A DNA stretch of 64,000 nt. Source: Clostridium chromiireducens. GTDB lineage: Bacteria; Bacillota; Clostridia; Clostridiales; Clostridiaceae. This document shows, piece after piece, positions 57,279 through 64,000 of the stretch (within the stretch, counting starts at the first letter, position 1; the number at the start of each line of letters is the position of its first letter). A program made the position numbers and the translations under genes. The notes under the pieces are model-generated. The model was not told the origin of the DNA. It worked only from the letters and a program-made list of their open reading frames with translations, and ran no database searches. The DNA is taken from assembly GCF_002029255.1 (NCBI RefSeq), contig NZ_MZGT01000013.1, positions 1 through 64,000 on the forward strand. The letters run 5' to 3'.

Positions 57279-58607
57279 TTAACTTAATTCTAACTGTGGA
57301 ACAGGATTTCTAAAGAATTTTGTGACACCTGCTAAGTATAAGCAGCCAGCTAACAGCCAAATTGCTCCGATTAAATGTGCATTTGCATCTAGATTAATAA
57401 AGATCCAGACTGTTACTGCTAAGCCAATCACAGGACATATTCCATAATTTATTATTTTCTTTTGTAAGCTGATTGGTTCATCATTCTTTAGTAAAAATCT
57501 GCTGATTACTGCAATATTTAATAGGATAAAGCCTAGTAAAGCACCAAAACTTACGATTGAAGTAATAAAGTTAAGAGAACAAAACAGTGAAATTGGTGTT
57601 ATAATAATTCCTACTAATACAGTAGCAACTACGGGACTTTGTGTTTTTTTGCTGACATATGCAAGCTGCTTTGGTAACACTCCATCTCGTCCCATTGCAA
57701 AAAGTACTCTTGCAACCGCAACTTGTGAAGCCTGCGTTGTTGCTATTCCAAAGGAAACTATCAATGTAATTGTTGTTAAGATATTAAGCCATGTCCCACC
57801 TACAAAGGTAACAACATCTGTGAAAGCCGTATCAGGATTTAAGTCTTGATAATTCGGATAAGCCATTCCTGCAAAAAAAGTAGTTGCAATAAATATTAGT
57901 CCAATAATCAAAATCGAAAGTATAATTGCTTTTCCTACAGATTTTTCTGGATTAATAGTTTCTTCTGCCAATGTACTAATAGCATCGTATCCTAAATAGC
58001 TAAGAATAACAATACCTGTTGCTTTAAGGATACTAGATAGGTCAAACTGATCAGGATTATAAAATGAAATCATATTAAAATGAATTGTTCCATTAAGTAA
58101 AAGTCTTATAGTACATCCTATAAAGGCTATGATCACAATAATTTGCAATGTAAAGAGTATCCAGCTGCATTTAGACATCAAATCTACGCCTAAAACATTA
58201 ATTACTGTACTAAAGACGATAAATATTAGTATCCATATCCAAGCAGGAACAGAAGGTATAAGTGCATTACCATAAATACTTCCAATAATAACAACAGTTG
58301 CTGGCATTAAGAAATAATCTAATAATATAGCCCAGCCAGTTAGAAAACCTAATGCAGGTGATACACCTTTTTGAACATATACATATACAGATCCTGCTGT
58401 TGGAAATTTCTGTGCCATTACCCTGTAACTCATCCCAGTAAAAAACATGGCTACCATTCCTATTAAATAACACAATGCAACCATTCCGCCAGAAGGGCCT
58501 AAATATACGCCATACATGCCTGCAGGAGCTAGAGGTATCATAAATACCAAACCAAAGATTACTAGATCGCTTGTTTTTAAAGTTCGTTTCAATTTTCCGT
58601 GTTCCAT
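57279..58607 (-). CDS. APC family amino acid/polyamine permease
   Basis: 442 aa with about twelve membrane helices. The first helix starts TSDLVIFGLVFMIPLAP and contains the small-residue unwound region typical of APC transporters; SYLGYDAISTLAEETINPEK is the conserved helix 6-7 region. Start chosen at 58607, nine bases after TGGAGG. Likely imports the amine or amino acid oxidised by the neighbouring complex; substrate unknown. Confidence 0.88.
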   Translation of the reverse strand: MEHGKLKRTLKTSDLVIFGLVFMIPLAPAGMYGVYLGPSGGMVALCYLIGMVAMFFTGMSYRVMAQKFPTAGSVYVYVQKGVSPALGFLTGWAILLDYFLMPATVVIIGSIYGNALIPSVPAWIWILIFIVFSTVINVLGVDLMSKCSWILFTLQIIVIIAFIGCTIRLLLNGTIHFNMISFYNPDQFDLSSILKATGIVILSYLGYDAISTLAEETINPEKSVGKAIILSILIIGLIFIATTFFAGMAYPNYQDLNPDTAFTDVVTFVGGTWLNILTTITLIVSFGIATTQASQVAVARVLFAMGRDGVLPKQLAYVSKKTQSPVVATVLVGIIITPISLFCSLNFITSIVSFGALLGFILLNIAVISRFLLKNDEPISLQKKIINYGICPVIGLAVTVWIFINLDANAHLIGAIWLLAGCLYLAGVTKFFRNPVPQLELS

Positions 58608-58948
58608 AATAAACGCCTCCATTATATTCCAAATTATAAAAGGCAAGGGTATTCTGCTAAGCAGAGCACCCTTGCCCTAAATTCAATAAAAATTACTTTT
58701 AAATATATGTTTGTGAGAAGCTTCTTTCTGATATAATAGCAAAATTCATTTTTTAAAGATTGTAAATTTCGGAACAAAAGAATTTTTTATTTATTTTTCA
58801 AATTTAGGGTAAGAAAAGGATCTGAAAATAAATTAAAACAGGAAAATAAAAACAAGAAAAGTTGGCTTGAAAATATTTATGTTACTTCAGAAAGCGCTAA
58901 AAGTACATAAAATAAGGTCATGGAAAATATAATTGATCATATCCGATA
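58608..58948 (-). promoter_or_regulatory. Leader region of the APC permease with large hairpin
   Basis: 341 bases between two leftward genes. On the minus strand an extended -10 (TGCTATTAT, ~58733) precedes a near-perfect long hairpin at 58642-58676 (GGCAAGGGT/ACCCTTGCC with inner TCTGCT/GCAGA) and then TTTTATAATTT, ending ~35 bases before the start codon. It can act as an attenuator. No reading frame or repeat is seen in the rest. Confidence 0.5.
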
Positions 58949-59845
58949 CTAGATTGAATGTGTCAGTGATTCTATAAAATTAGTTAAGATAGAGGAGTTT
59001 AGTCTGTCTTTATTAATAGCATAATAAATATTTCTCTTTGTAATTAAATTCCCTAGGGAAGGAATTTCACGATAGGTTAAGTTGCCGTCATTAACCTCTT
59101 GTTGGATTGCCAGCTTTGATATAAGTGATATATGTCTTCCCTGCAAAACCATATGTTTTATAGATTCTAAAGAATTTAGTTCTATTTTTCTATTAACTTT
59201 TATACCAGAATTTTCAAACCATTTTAAAGTTATACTTCTAGTACTGGACTTTTCACCATGAACGATAAAAGAGTTTTTTTCGATTAATTCTGAACTTATG
59301 TGTTCTTCAGATGCTAAAGGGTGTTTAGTTGAGAAAAATATTACCATTTCTTCTTCAAGTAAAGGGTGACTTATTATATTTGGCAGTTCAAAAGGCTCGC
59401 ATGATATAACTCCAATATCAATTTCATGCTTTTGAAGCATATTGAGTACAAGAGGTGAAGTATTTACCTTTAAAGAAATTGAAAGCTTAGGATTTTTCTC
59501 AGTATAATCAAAAAGTATACGTGGTAATAGGTAGGTTGCTGGTATATAGCTAGCACCTATTTTTATGCTTCCATTCTTTAAGTCATATTCTTTAACAACC
59601 CTAAAGGATTCTTTTGCCAAGGCGTTAATTTTAGACGCATAGTGATAAAGGGCTTCTCCGGCGTCTGTTAGAATAAGTTTTCCGGATTTAGCTTCAAATA
59701 ATTTTACTCCAAATTCTTTTTCCATAGCTTTTAAATGAAAGGTAATAGTTGGTTGTTTAAGCTTTAATGCTTCAGCTACAGCTGTTATTTTTTTGTGCTT
59801 ATAAAGTTCCTCTAATATTTCAAATTTAATAAGATTTATGTTCAT
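58949..59845 (-). CDS. LysR family transcriptional regulator
   Basis: 298 aa. N-terminal winged helix with ILEELYKHKKITAVAEALK and QPTITFHLKAMEKEFGVKLFE; effector domain from about IKIGASYIPATYLLPRIL. ATG after AAGGAGG. It diverges from the ABC importer at 60139, its probable target. CysB/YtlI-like length; ligand unknown. Confidence 0.92.
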   Translation of the reverse strand: MNINLIKFEILEELYKHKKITAVAEALKLKQPTITFHLKAMEKEFGVKLFEAKSGKLILTDAGEALYHYASKINALAKESFRVVKEYDLKNGSIKIGASYIPATYLLPRILFDYTEKNPKLSISLKVNTSPLVLNMLQKHEIDIGVISCEPFELPNIISHPLLEEEMVIFFSTKHPLASEEHISSELIEKNSFIVHGEKSSTRSITLKWFENSGIKVNRKIELNSLESIKHMVLQGRHISLISKLAIQQEVNDGNLTYREIPSLGNLITKRNIYYAINKDRLNSSILTNFIESLTHSI

Positions 59846-59921
59846 GGGTTACCTCCTTAGGGATTTCTTAAGAACCTTAAATATAGAGTTTTAGTGAGTA
59901 TTTAGCCAGTATTTCATTAAA

Positions 59922-59982
59922 GCAGGCATTATCAAAAAAATAACAAGTTAATCTACCTGCCTATTTTGAATTGTTATTTTCT
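59922..59982 (+). repeat. Dispersed crossing-stem (pseudoknot-type) element, copy 2
   Basis: GCAGG (59922), AAAATAACAA (59937), CCTGC (59956) and TTGTTATTTT (59971) repeat the A-B-A'-B' order of copy 1 at 49.28 kb, with a 5-bp A helix of different sequence and a 10-bp B helix. It lies in the LysR/ABC divergent region. Confidence 0.6.
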
Positions 59983-60138
59983 ACTTAAATAATAATATTT
60001 ATAAATACAGTATAGATAAAATCTATACCATATAATAGTTTTTATAGAAAAAGTTAACTGGATATTTACATGAAGATAACAATGAATTAATTAAAGAAGA
60101 TTATAGTAAGAAGTAGTTAAATATATAAGGAGATTAGT

Positions 60139-61107
60139 ATGGAGTTAAATATACGAGAAATTGGAAAAAACTTTGGTGACCTTCAGGCCTTAAAGTCAGT
60201 ATGCCTTAAGGTAAAGAAAGGTAATTTCACTACTTTACTCGGACCTTCGGGTTGTGGAAAAACTACTTTATTAAGAATTATTGCAGGCTTGGAAGAACCA
60301 GACAGTGGTGAAATTTACATGGATGATGAATGTCTATTTTCTGATGAGAAGAAGATAAATAAATCTATACACCTAAGGAATTTTGGTATGGTATTTCAGG
60401 ATTTTGCTCTATGGCCTCATATGACAGTATTTGAAAACATAGCCTTTGGTTTAAAAGCTACAGGTAAGAAAAAAGATTTGAACAAAGCAGTAATGGAAGC
60501 ATTAGAAATGGTAAGACTTGAGGGAATGGAAAAGAGATTTCCCCATGAGCTTTCTGGAGGACAGCAACAAAGGGTAGCCTTTGCTCGTGCAGCAGTTTTA
60601 AAGCCTCAGCTGGTGTTATTTGATGAACCTCTAAGTGCATTAGATGCAATATTAAGAGAAGATATGAGAATAGAGATAACAAATTTAGTTCGTAACATAG
60701 GACTTACAGCTATTTACGTAACTCATGATCAAAGCGAAGCATTAGCAATGTCAGATGAAATTGTAGTTATGAATAAAGGAGAAATACTTCAAGTCGGTTC
60801 TCCAGAATATATTTATAATTCCCCCTCTGAAGCCTTTGTAGCAAAGTTTATTGGTAAGTCTAATTGGATTTTTCCAGAAAAACAATTAGTAAGACCAGAG
60901 AATGTACATTTAAGAGAGATAAAAGAAGAAGATGTAGAAACTTATGAAGGAACAGTTAAAGCAGTAAGTTATGTTGGTGACAGATATGAAATTCTTGTGG
61001 ATATTATGAGTATAGGAAACTTTATAGTGTATGATTCACAAAAAAAGAATCAAGGTGACAAGCTTAAGATGTTTATTAAGAAAAAGGATATATATTCAAT
61101 ATGTTAG
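60139..61107 (+). CDS. ABC transporter ATP-binding protein, Fe3+/2-aminoethylphosphonate/polyamine type
   Basis: 322 aa. Walker A LLGPSGCGKTTLLRI, Q-loop region FQDFALWPH, signature LSGGQQQRVAFARA, Walker B LVLFDEPLSALDA and the switch His in VTHDQSEA are intact. The C-terminal ~90 residues form a TOBE-like regulatory domain. It powers the importer made by the next two genes. ATG after AAGGAG. Confidence 0.92.
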   Translation: MELNIREIGKNFGDLQALKSVCLKVKKGNFTTLLGPSGCGKTTLLRIIAGLEEPDSGEIYMDDECLFSDEKKINKSIHLRNFGMVFQDFALWPHMTVFENIAFGLKATGKKKDLNKAVMEALEMVRLEGMEKRFPHELSGGQQQRVAFARAAVLKPQLVLFDEPLSALDAILREDMRIEITNLVRNIGLTAIYVTHDQSEALAMSDEIVVMNKGEILQVGSPEYIYNSPSEAFVAKFIGKSNWIFPEKQLVRPENVHLREIKEEDVETYEGTVKAVSYVGDRYEILVDIMSIGNFIVYDSQKKNQGDKLKMFIKKKDIYSIC

Positions 61108-61118
61108 GAGTGTTTTAA

Positions 61119-62150
61119 ATGAAATTAAGAAAAATGCTATCAATATTATTAATAGTATCAATTAGCACAGTGGTTTTAGCAGGGTGTGGAAAAAGTGAAA
61201 ATACTGTAAGTTCTAATGCTGATAAAACGCAAAAACTAAGTGGCACAGTAGTAGTTTATAGTGCAGGCCCAGATGGATTAGCTAAAAATATTCAGGATGG
61301 ATTTGAAAAAAAGACTGGAGTGAAAGTTGAATCGTTTCAGAGCACTAATGGAAAGATACTATCAAGATTAGAAGCAGAAAAGGATAATCCAGCAGCGGAT
61401 GTGGTTGTACTTGCCTCATTATCTTCTGCGCAAGGATTAATGAAGCAGGGGTTAACATTACCTTATAAGGAAGCTAAAAATAGTGATAAATTATTTACTC
61501 AATGGTCAGAAAAAGATGGGAATTATTTCTCATATAGCTTATCTGCTCTAGGAATTGCGTATAATACAAAATTAGTTAAAACTCCACCTACAAGTCTAAA
61601 AGATTTAACTAAGGAAGAATGGAAGGACAAAGTTAATATACCAGATCCATCACAGTCAGGCTCAGCAGCAGATTTTATTACAGGTTATATAAGTTCAAAT
61701 GGTGAAGCAGGCTGGAATTTATTTAATGAGTATAAAAATAATGGAGTCCTTATGGCTGGTGCTAATCAAGAAGCACTTGACCCAGTACTTACAGGAGCTA
61801 AGAGCATAGTTGTATCAGGCGTAGATTATATGACTTATAGTGCTAAAGCAAAAGGAGAAGCAGTTGATTTAGTGTATCCTAAAGAAGGTACAGTAATAAG
61901 TGCAAGACCAGCTCTAATATTAAAATCCAGTAAGAATGTTGAAAATGCAAAAGCATTTGTAGATTATTTATTATCAGATGAAGCACAAAAAATGGTTTCT
62001 GATGCTTATTTGCTTCCAGGAAGAACAGATATAAAAATAGAAGGAAGACCAAGTGCCAGTGAAATCCCTACACTAAAAACAGACTCTGAATGGATGTATG
62101 AAAACCAAAAAAATACAATAAGTAAATTCACTGGGATATTTAAAAAGTAA
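61119..62150 (+). CDS. ABC transporter substrate-binding lipoprotein (SBP type 6-like)
   Basis: 343 aa with a lipoprotein signal ending VVLAGCGKSE. The mature protein (VVVYSAGPDGLAKNIQDGF, IARPALILKSS-type stretch seen as ISARPALILKSSKN) resembles binding proteins of the Fe3+ and 2-aminoethylphosphonate group. The Tyr pair expected for Fe3+ binding is not obvious, and the HD-domain hydrolase downstream hints at an organic ligand. Ligand unresolved. Confidence 0.87.
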   Translation: MKLRKMLSILLIVSISTVVLAGCGKSENTVSSNADKTQKLSGTVVVYSAGPDGLAKNIQDGFEKKTGVKVESFQSTNGKILSRLEAEKDNPAADVVVLASLSSAQGLMKQGLTLPYKEAKNSDKLFTQWSEKDGNYFSYSLSALGIAYNTKLVKTPPTSLKDLTKEEWKDKVNIPDPSQSGSAADFITGYISSNGEAGWNLFNEYKNNGVLMAGANQEALDPVLTGAKSIVVSGVDYMTYSAKAKGEAVDLVYPKEGTVISARPALILKSSKNVENAKAFVDYLLSDEAQKMVSDAYLLPGRTDIKIEGRPSASEIPTLKTDSEWMYENQKNTISKFTGIFKK

Positions 62151-62173
62151 ATATGCATATGGAGGTGATAAGT

Positions 62174-63841
62174 TTGAAAAACATTAGAGGAATTGAAAAG
62201 GCTTTAATAATAGCACTTTTACTTATACTAATGGTGATGCCTATTTTATGTATATTGTTAACTAGTATATTCTCTAATGGAAAGCTGGATATTAGTGCCC
62301 CTTTTTTAATGTTGTTCACTGGTGAAGTAAAGAACGTTTTTGTAAATACTATGGTTTTAGGCATTTTAGTGGTTATAACGACCACTGTATTTGCCTTACC
62401 ACTAGCATTTATTATGACAAAAACATCCTTTGCAAAATATAAATGGTTGGAAGTAGTGTTAATGATTCCGTTCATGACCCCACCTTATATAGAGTCTATG
62501 GGATGGATTTTATTTATGCAGCCTAATGGATATTGGGATCAATTTATAAGGTTTCCAATAAAACTTAATCAGCATTTTTTTAATTTATTTGGTATGGTAC
62601 TTGTAATGAGTCTTCAAATTTTTCCATTCCTATATCTTATTTTAAAAAATGCTATAGTTAAAATAGGCGTAAGTAAGGAAGAAGCTGCCTATGTTCATGG
62701 AGGTAAGAAATCTTATGTATTTTGTAAAATTACCATACCGCTTCTCATTTCTAGCTATTCAATAGGAGCATTATTAGTATTTGTAAAGACTATATCAGAA
62801 TTTGGGACACCTATTACATTTGGTAAGAGAATAAGTTTTTATGTTTTAACTACTGAAATTCATCAATATGTTTCTAACTGGCCAATTGATTTTGCTAAAG
62901 CCACTGCTTTAGCATCAATACTTTTGACTACCTGCTTAGGTTTATGGTACATTAGCTCAATAGTTAATACACGATATTCTTATAATTTAGTAAGTGGAAA
63001 AGGTACAAGCGTAAAAGTATATAAGCTGACTATTTCAAAAAAAATTATAGCATGGATGTACGTTATTTTACTTTTAGGAGCATCAATAGGTATACCATAT
63101 TTCTCAATTTTAATTGCTTCTATTATGAAGTTAAGGAGCGGAGGTCTTTCAATAAATAATTTGACATTCGATCATTATATTAAGTTATTGAGTACAAATT
63201 CAGACGGTATGAAAGCACTTTTGAATACCTTGGGAGTAGCTTTTATTGCAACTTCTATTTGCATGCTTTTAGGTACTATTTTTGCAATTTCTGTTAAAAG
63301 GTCTAAAAAATTATCAGAAAAGATAATAGACTTTTTTAGCTTATTACCAAACACTATACCAGGAATAGTTATGGTAGTAGGATTAATATTATTTTGGAAT
63401 TCTAAATGGATGGTAGTACCTTTATATAACACCTATGGAATGGTAGTGCTGACTTATGTAATATTATTTATACCCTATACCGTACAATATGTTAAGGCTA
63501 ACTATATTCAAATTGATGAAAGTTTATTTAATGCAGGAAGAGTTTTTGGAGGAAAAGGCTTTTACATTTTGAGAAGAATTACATTACCATTATTAGTGCC
63601 AGGAATGCTGGCAGGGTGGCTTATGACCTTTATAATTTCAATTAGAGAATTAGTGGCTGCCTTAATGATATTACCACCTTCCATGCAAACTGCCTCTACC
63701 TATATATATTCCCAATTTGAACAAGGGAATTTAAATCTTGGTATGGCAATGGCTGTTATTTGTGTAATCATTACTATAATTATGATTATGGTTATAAATA
63801 AGTTAAGTGGTCTATTAAAACTTGGAGGAACTATTTCATGA
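62174..63841 (+). CDS. Fused ABC transporter permease (two permease units)
   Basis: 555 aa made of two ~270-residue permease units in tandem, about twelve helices in total. Each has an EAA-type loop: EEAAYVHGGKKSYVFCKITIP in the first and FNAGRVFGGKGFYILRRITL in the second. This fused layout is typical of FbpB/ThiP/PhnV-like importers. Start taken as TTG 62174 because GGAGGTGAT lies just before it; the ATG at 62153 precedes that site. Its stop overlaps the next gene (ATGA). Confidence 0.9.
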   Translation: MKNIRGIEKALIIALLLILMVMPILCILLTSIFSNGKLDISAPFLMLFTGEVKNVFVNTMVLGILVVITTTVFALPLAFIMTKTSFAKYKWLEVVLMIPFMTPPYIESMGWILFMQPNGYWDQFIRFPIKLNQHFFNLFGMVLVMSLQIFPFLYLILKNAIVKIGVSKEEAAYVHGGKKSYVFCKITIPLLISSYSIGALLVFVKTISEFGTPITFGKRISFYVLTTEIHQYVSNWPIDFAKATALASILLTTCLGLWYISSIVNTRYSYNLVSGKGTSVKVYKLTISKKIIAWMYVILLLGASIGIPYFSILIASIMKLRSGGLSINNLTFDHYIKLLSTNSDGMKALLNTLGVAFIATSICMLLGTIFAISVKRSKKLSEKIIDFFSLLPNTIPGIVMVVGLILFWNSKWMVVPLYNTYGMVVLTYVILFIPYTVQYVKANYIQIDESLFNAGRVFGGKGFYILRRITLPLLVPGMLAGWLMTFIISIRELVAALMILPPSMQTASTYIYSQFEQGNLNLGMAMAVICVIITIIMIMVINKLSGLLKLGGTIS

Positions 63842-64000
63842 CATTAAGTTTACAGAAAGCAGAAGAAATTTTTGAAGAAGCTAGTAGGATAAATTCAGGA
63901 GCATGGGTTAAGCATTCAAGAAATGTGGCTGAAGCTGCAAGGTTTATAGCGAGTAAAGACTTAGATCTTTATGAAGAAAAGGCATATATATTTGGGTTAT
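63838..64000 (+). CDS. HD-domain hydrolase (5' part only)
   Basis: First 54 codons of a gene running off the window. INSGAWVKHSRNVAEAARFIA has the first His of an HD-type phosphohydrolase, and AYIFGL precedes where the HD pair is expected. The four-base overlap with the permease stop implies co-translation, so the hydrolase probably acts on the imported compound. Confidence 0.65.
   Translation, partial: MTLSLQKAEEIFEEASRINSGAWVKHSRNVAEAARFIASKDLDLYEEKAYIFGL

Overview
The window looks like the chromosome of a low-GC, strictly fermentative Firmicute of the Clostridium sensu stricto type, probably near C. beijerinckii or C. saccharoperbutylacetonicum (inferred from gene content and style; no database search was possible). 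Signs are AT-rich spacers, AGGAGG-type ribosome sites, a T-box leader, [FeFe]-hydrogenase and ferredoxin-type proteins, PTS sugar uptake and a Cys-type molybdenum formate dehydrogenase.

Layout. 1-2.2 kb: a cut-off PucR-like regulator diverging from an iron-sulfur flavoprotein-like reductase. 2.3-7.0 kb: LysR regulator, beta-glucoside-type PTS permease and GH1 phospho-beta-glucosidase. 7.05-18.7 kb: a GC-richer catabolic island: AraC regulator divergent from about ten co-directional genes (two Gfo/Idh/MocA oxidoreductases, two VOC proteins, a TIM-barrel isomerase/epimerase, a sugar ABC transporter without ATPase, a tautomerase, GH43, SDR). It probably imports and dismantles an unusual glycoside through keto intermediates. 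18.7-20 kb: a graveyard of gene fragments (SF1 helicase tail, truncated FAH-family gene, glycerate kinase tail). 20.3-24.3 kb: a secreted, membrane-anchored HExxH protease with a helix-hairpin-helix region, beside an OmpR/HK two-component pair. 24.5-28.5 kb: chemoreceptor with a C-terminal sensor domain, RsmJ-like methyltransferase, choloylglycine hydrolase-family enzyme.

28.8-37.5 kb: a ketodeoxygluconate (KDG) regulon. An MFS transporter and a LacI-type regulator have near-duplicate promoter/operator blocks; the regulator is followed by a TIM-barrel protein, KDG kinase, and the ribulose-monophosphate pair hexulose-phosphate synthase and isomerase, then transaldolase and transketolase. 37.8-48.8 kb: molybdenum cofactor genes interwoven with FdhF, two four-cluster ferredoxin subunits and a short [FeFe]-hydrogenase. 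This subunit set matches hydrogen-dependent CO2 reductase (HDCR), the CO2/formate/H2 enzyme known from Acetobacterium and Thermoanaerobacter.

48.9-50.6 kb: Tyr T-box and tyrS. 50.8-58.6 kb: an amine or amino acid dehydrogenase cluster (ornithine cyclodeaminase-family protein, split HcnABC/sarcosine-oxidase-like flavoprotein with ferredoxin domain, RidA, AraC regulator, APC permease). 58.9-64 kb: a LysR regulator divergent from a Fe3+/aminoethylphosphonate-type ABC importer whose last gene overlaps an HD-domain hydrolase cut by the window edge.

Two families of small dispersed structured repeats recur between genes: a double hairpin ending in an intrinsic terminator (five copies) and an element with crossing, pseudoknot-type complementarity (two good copies, one related).
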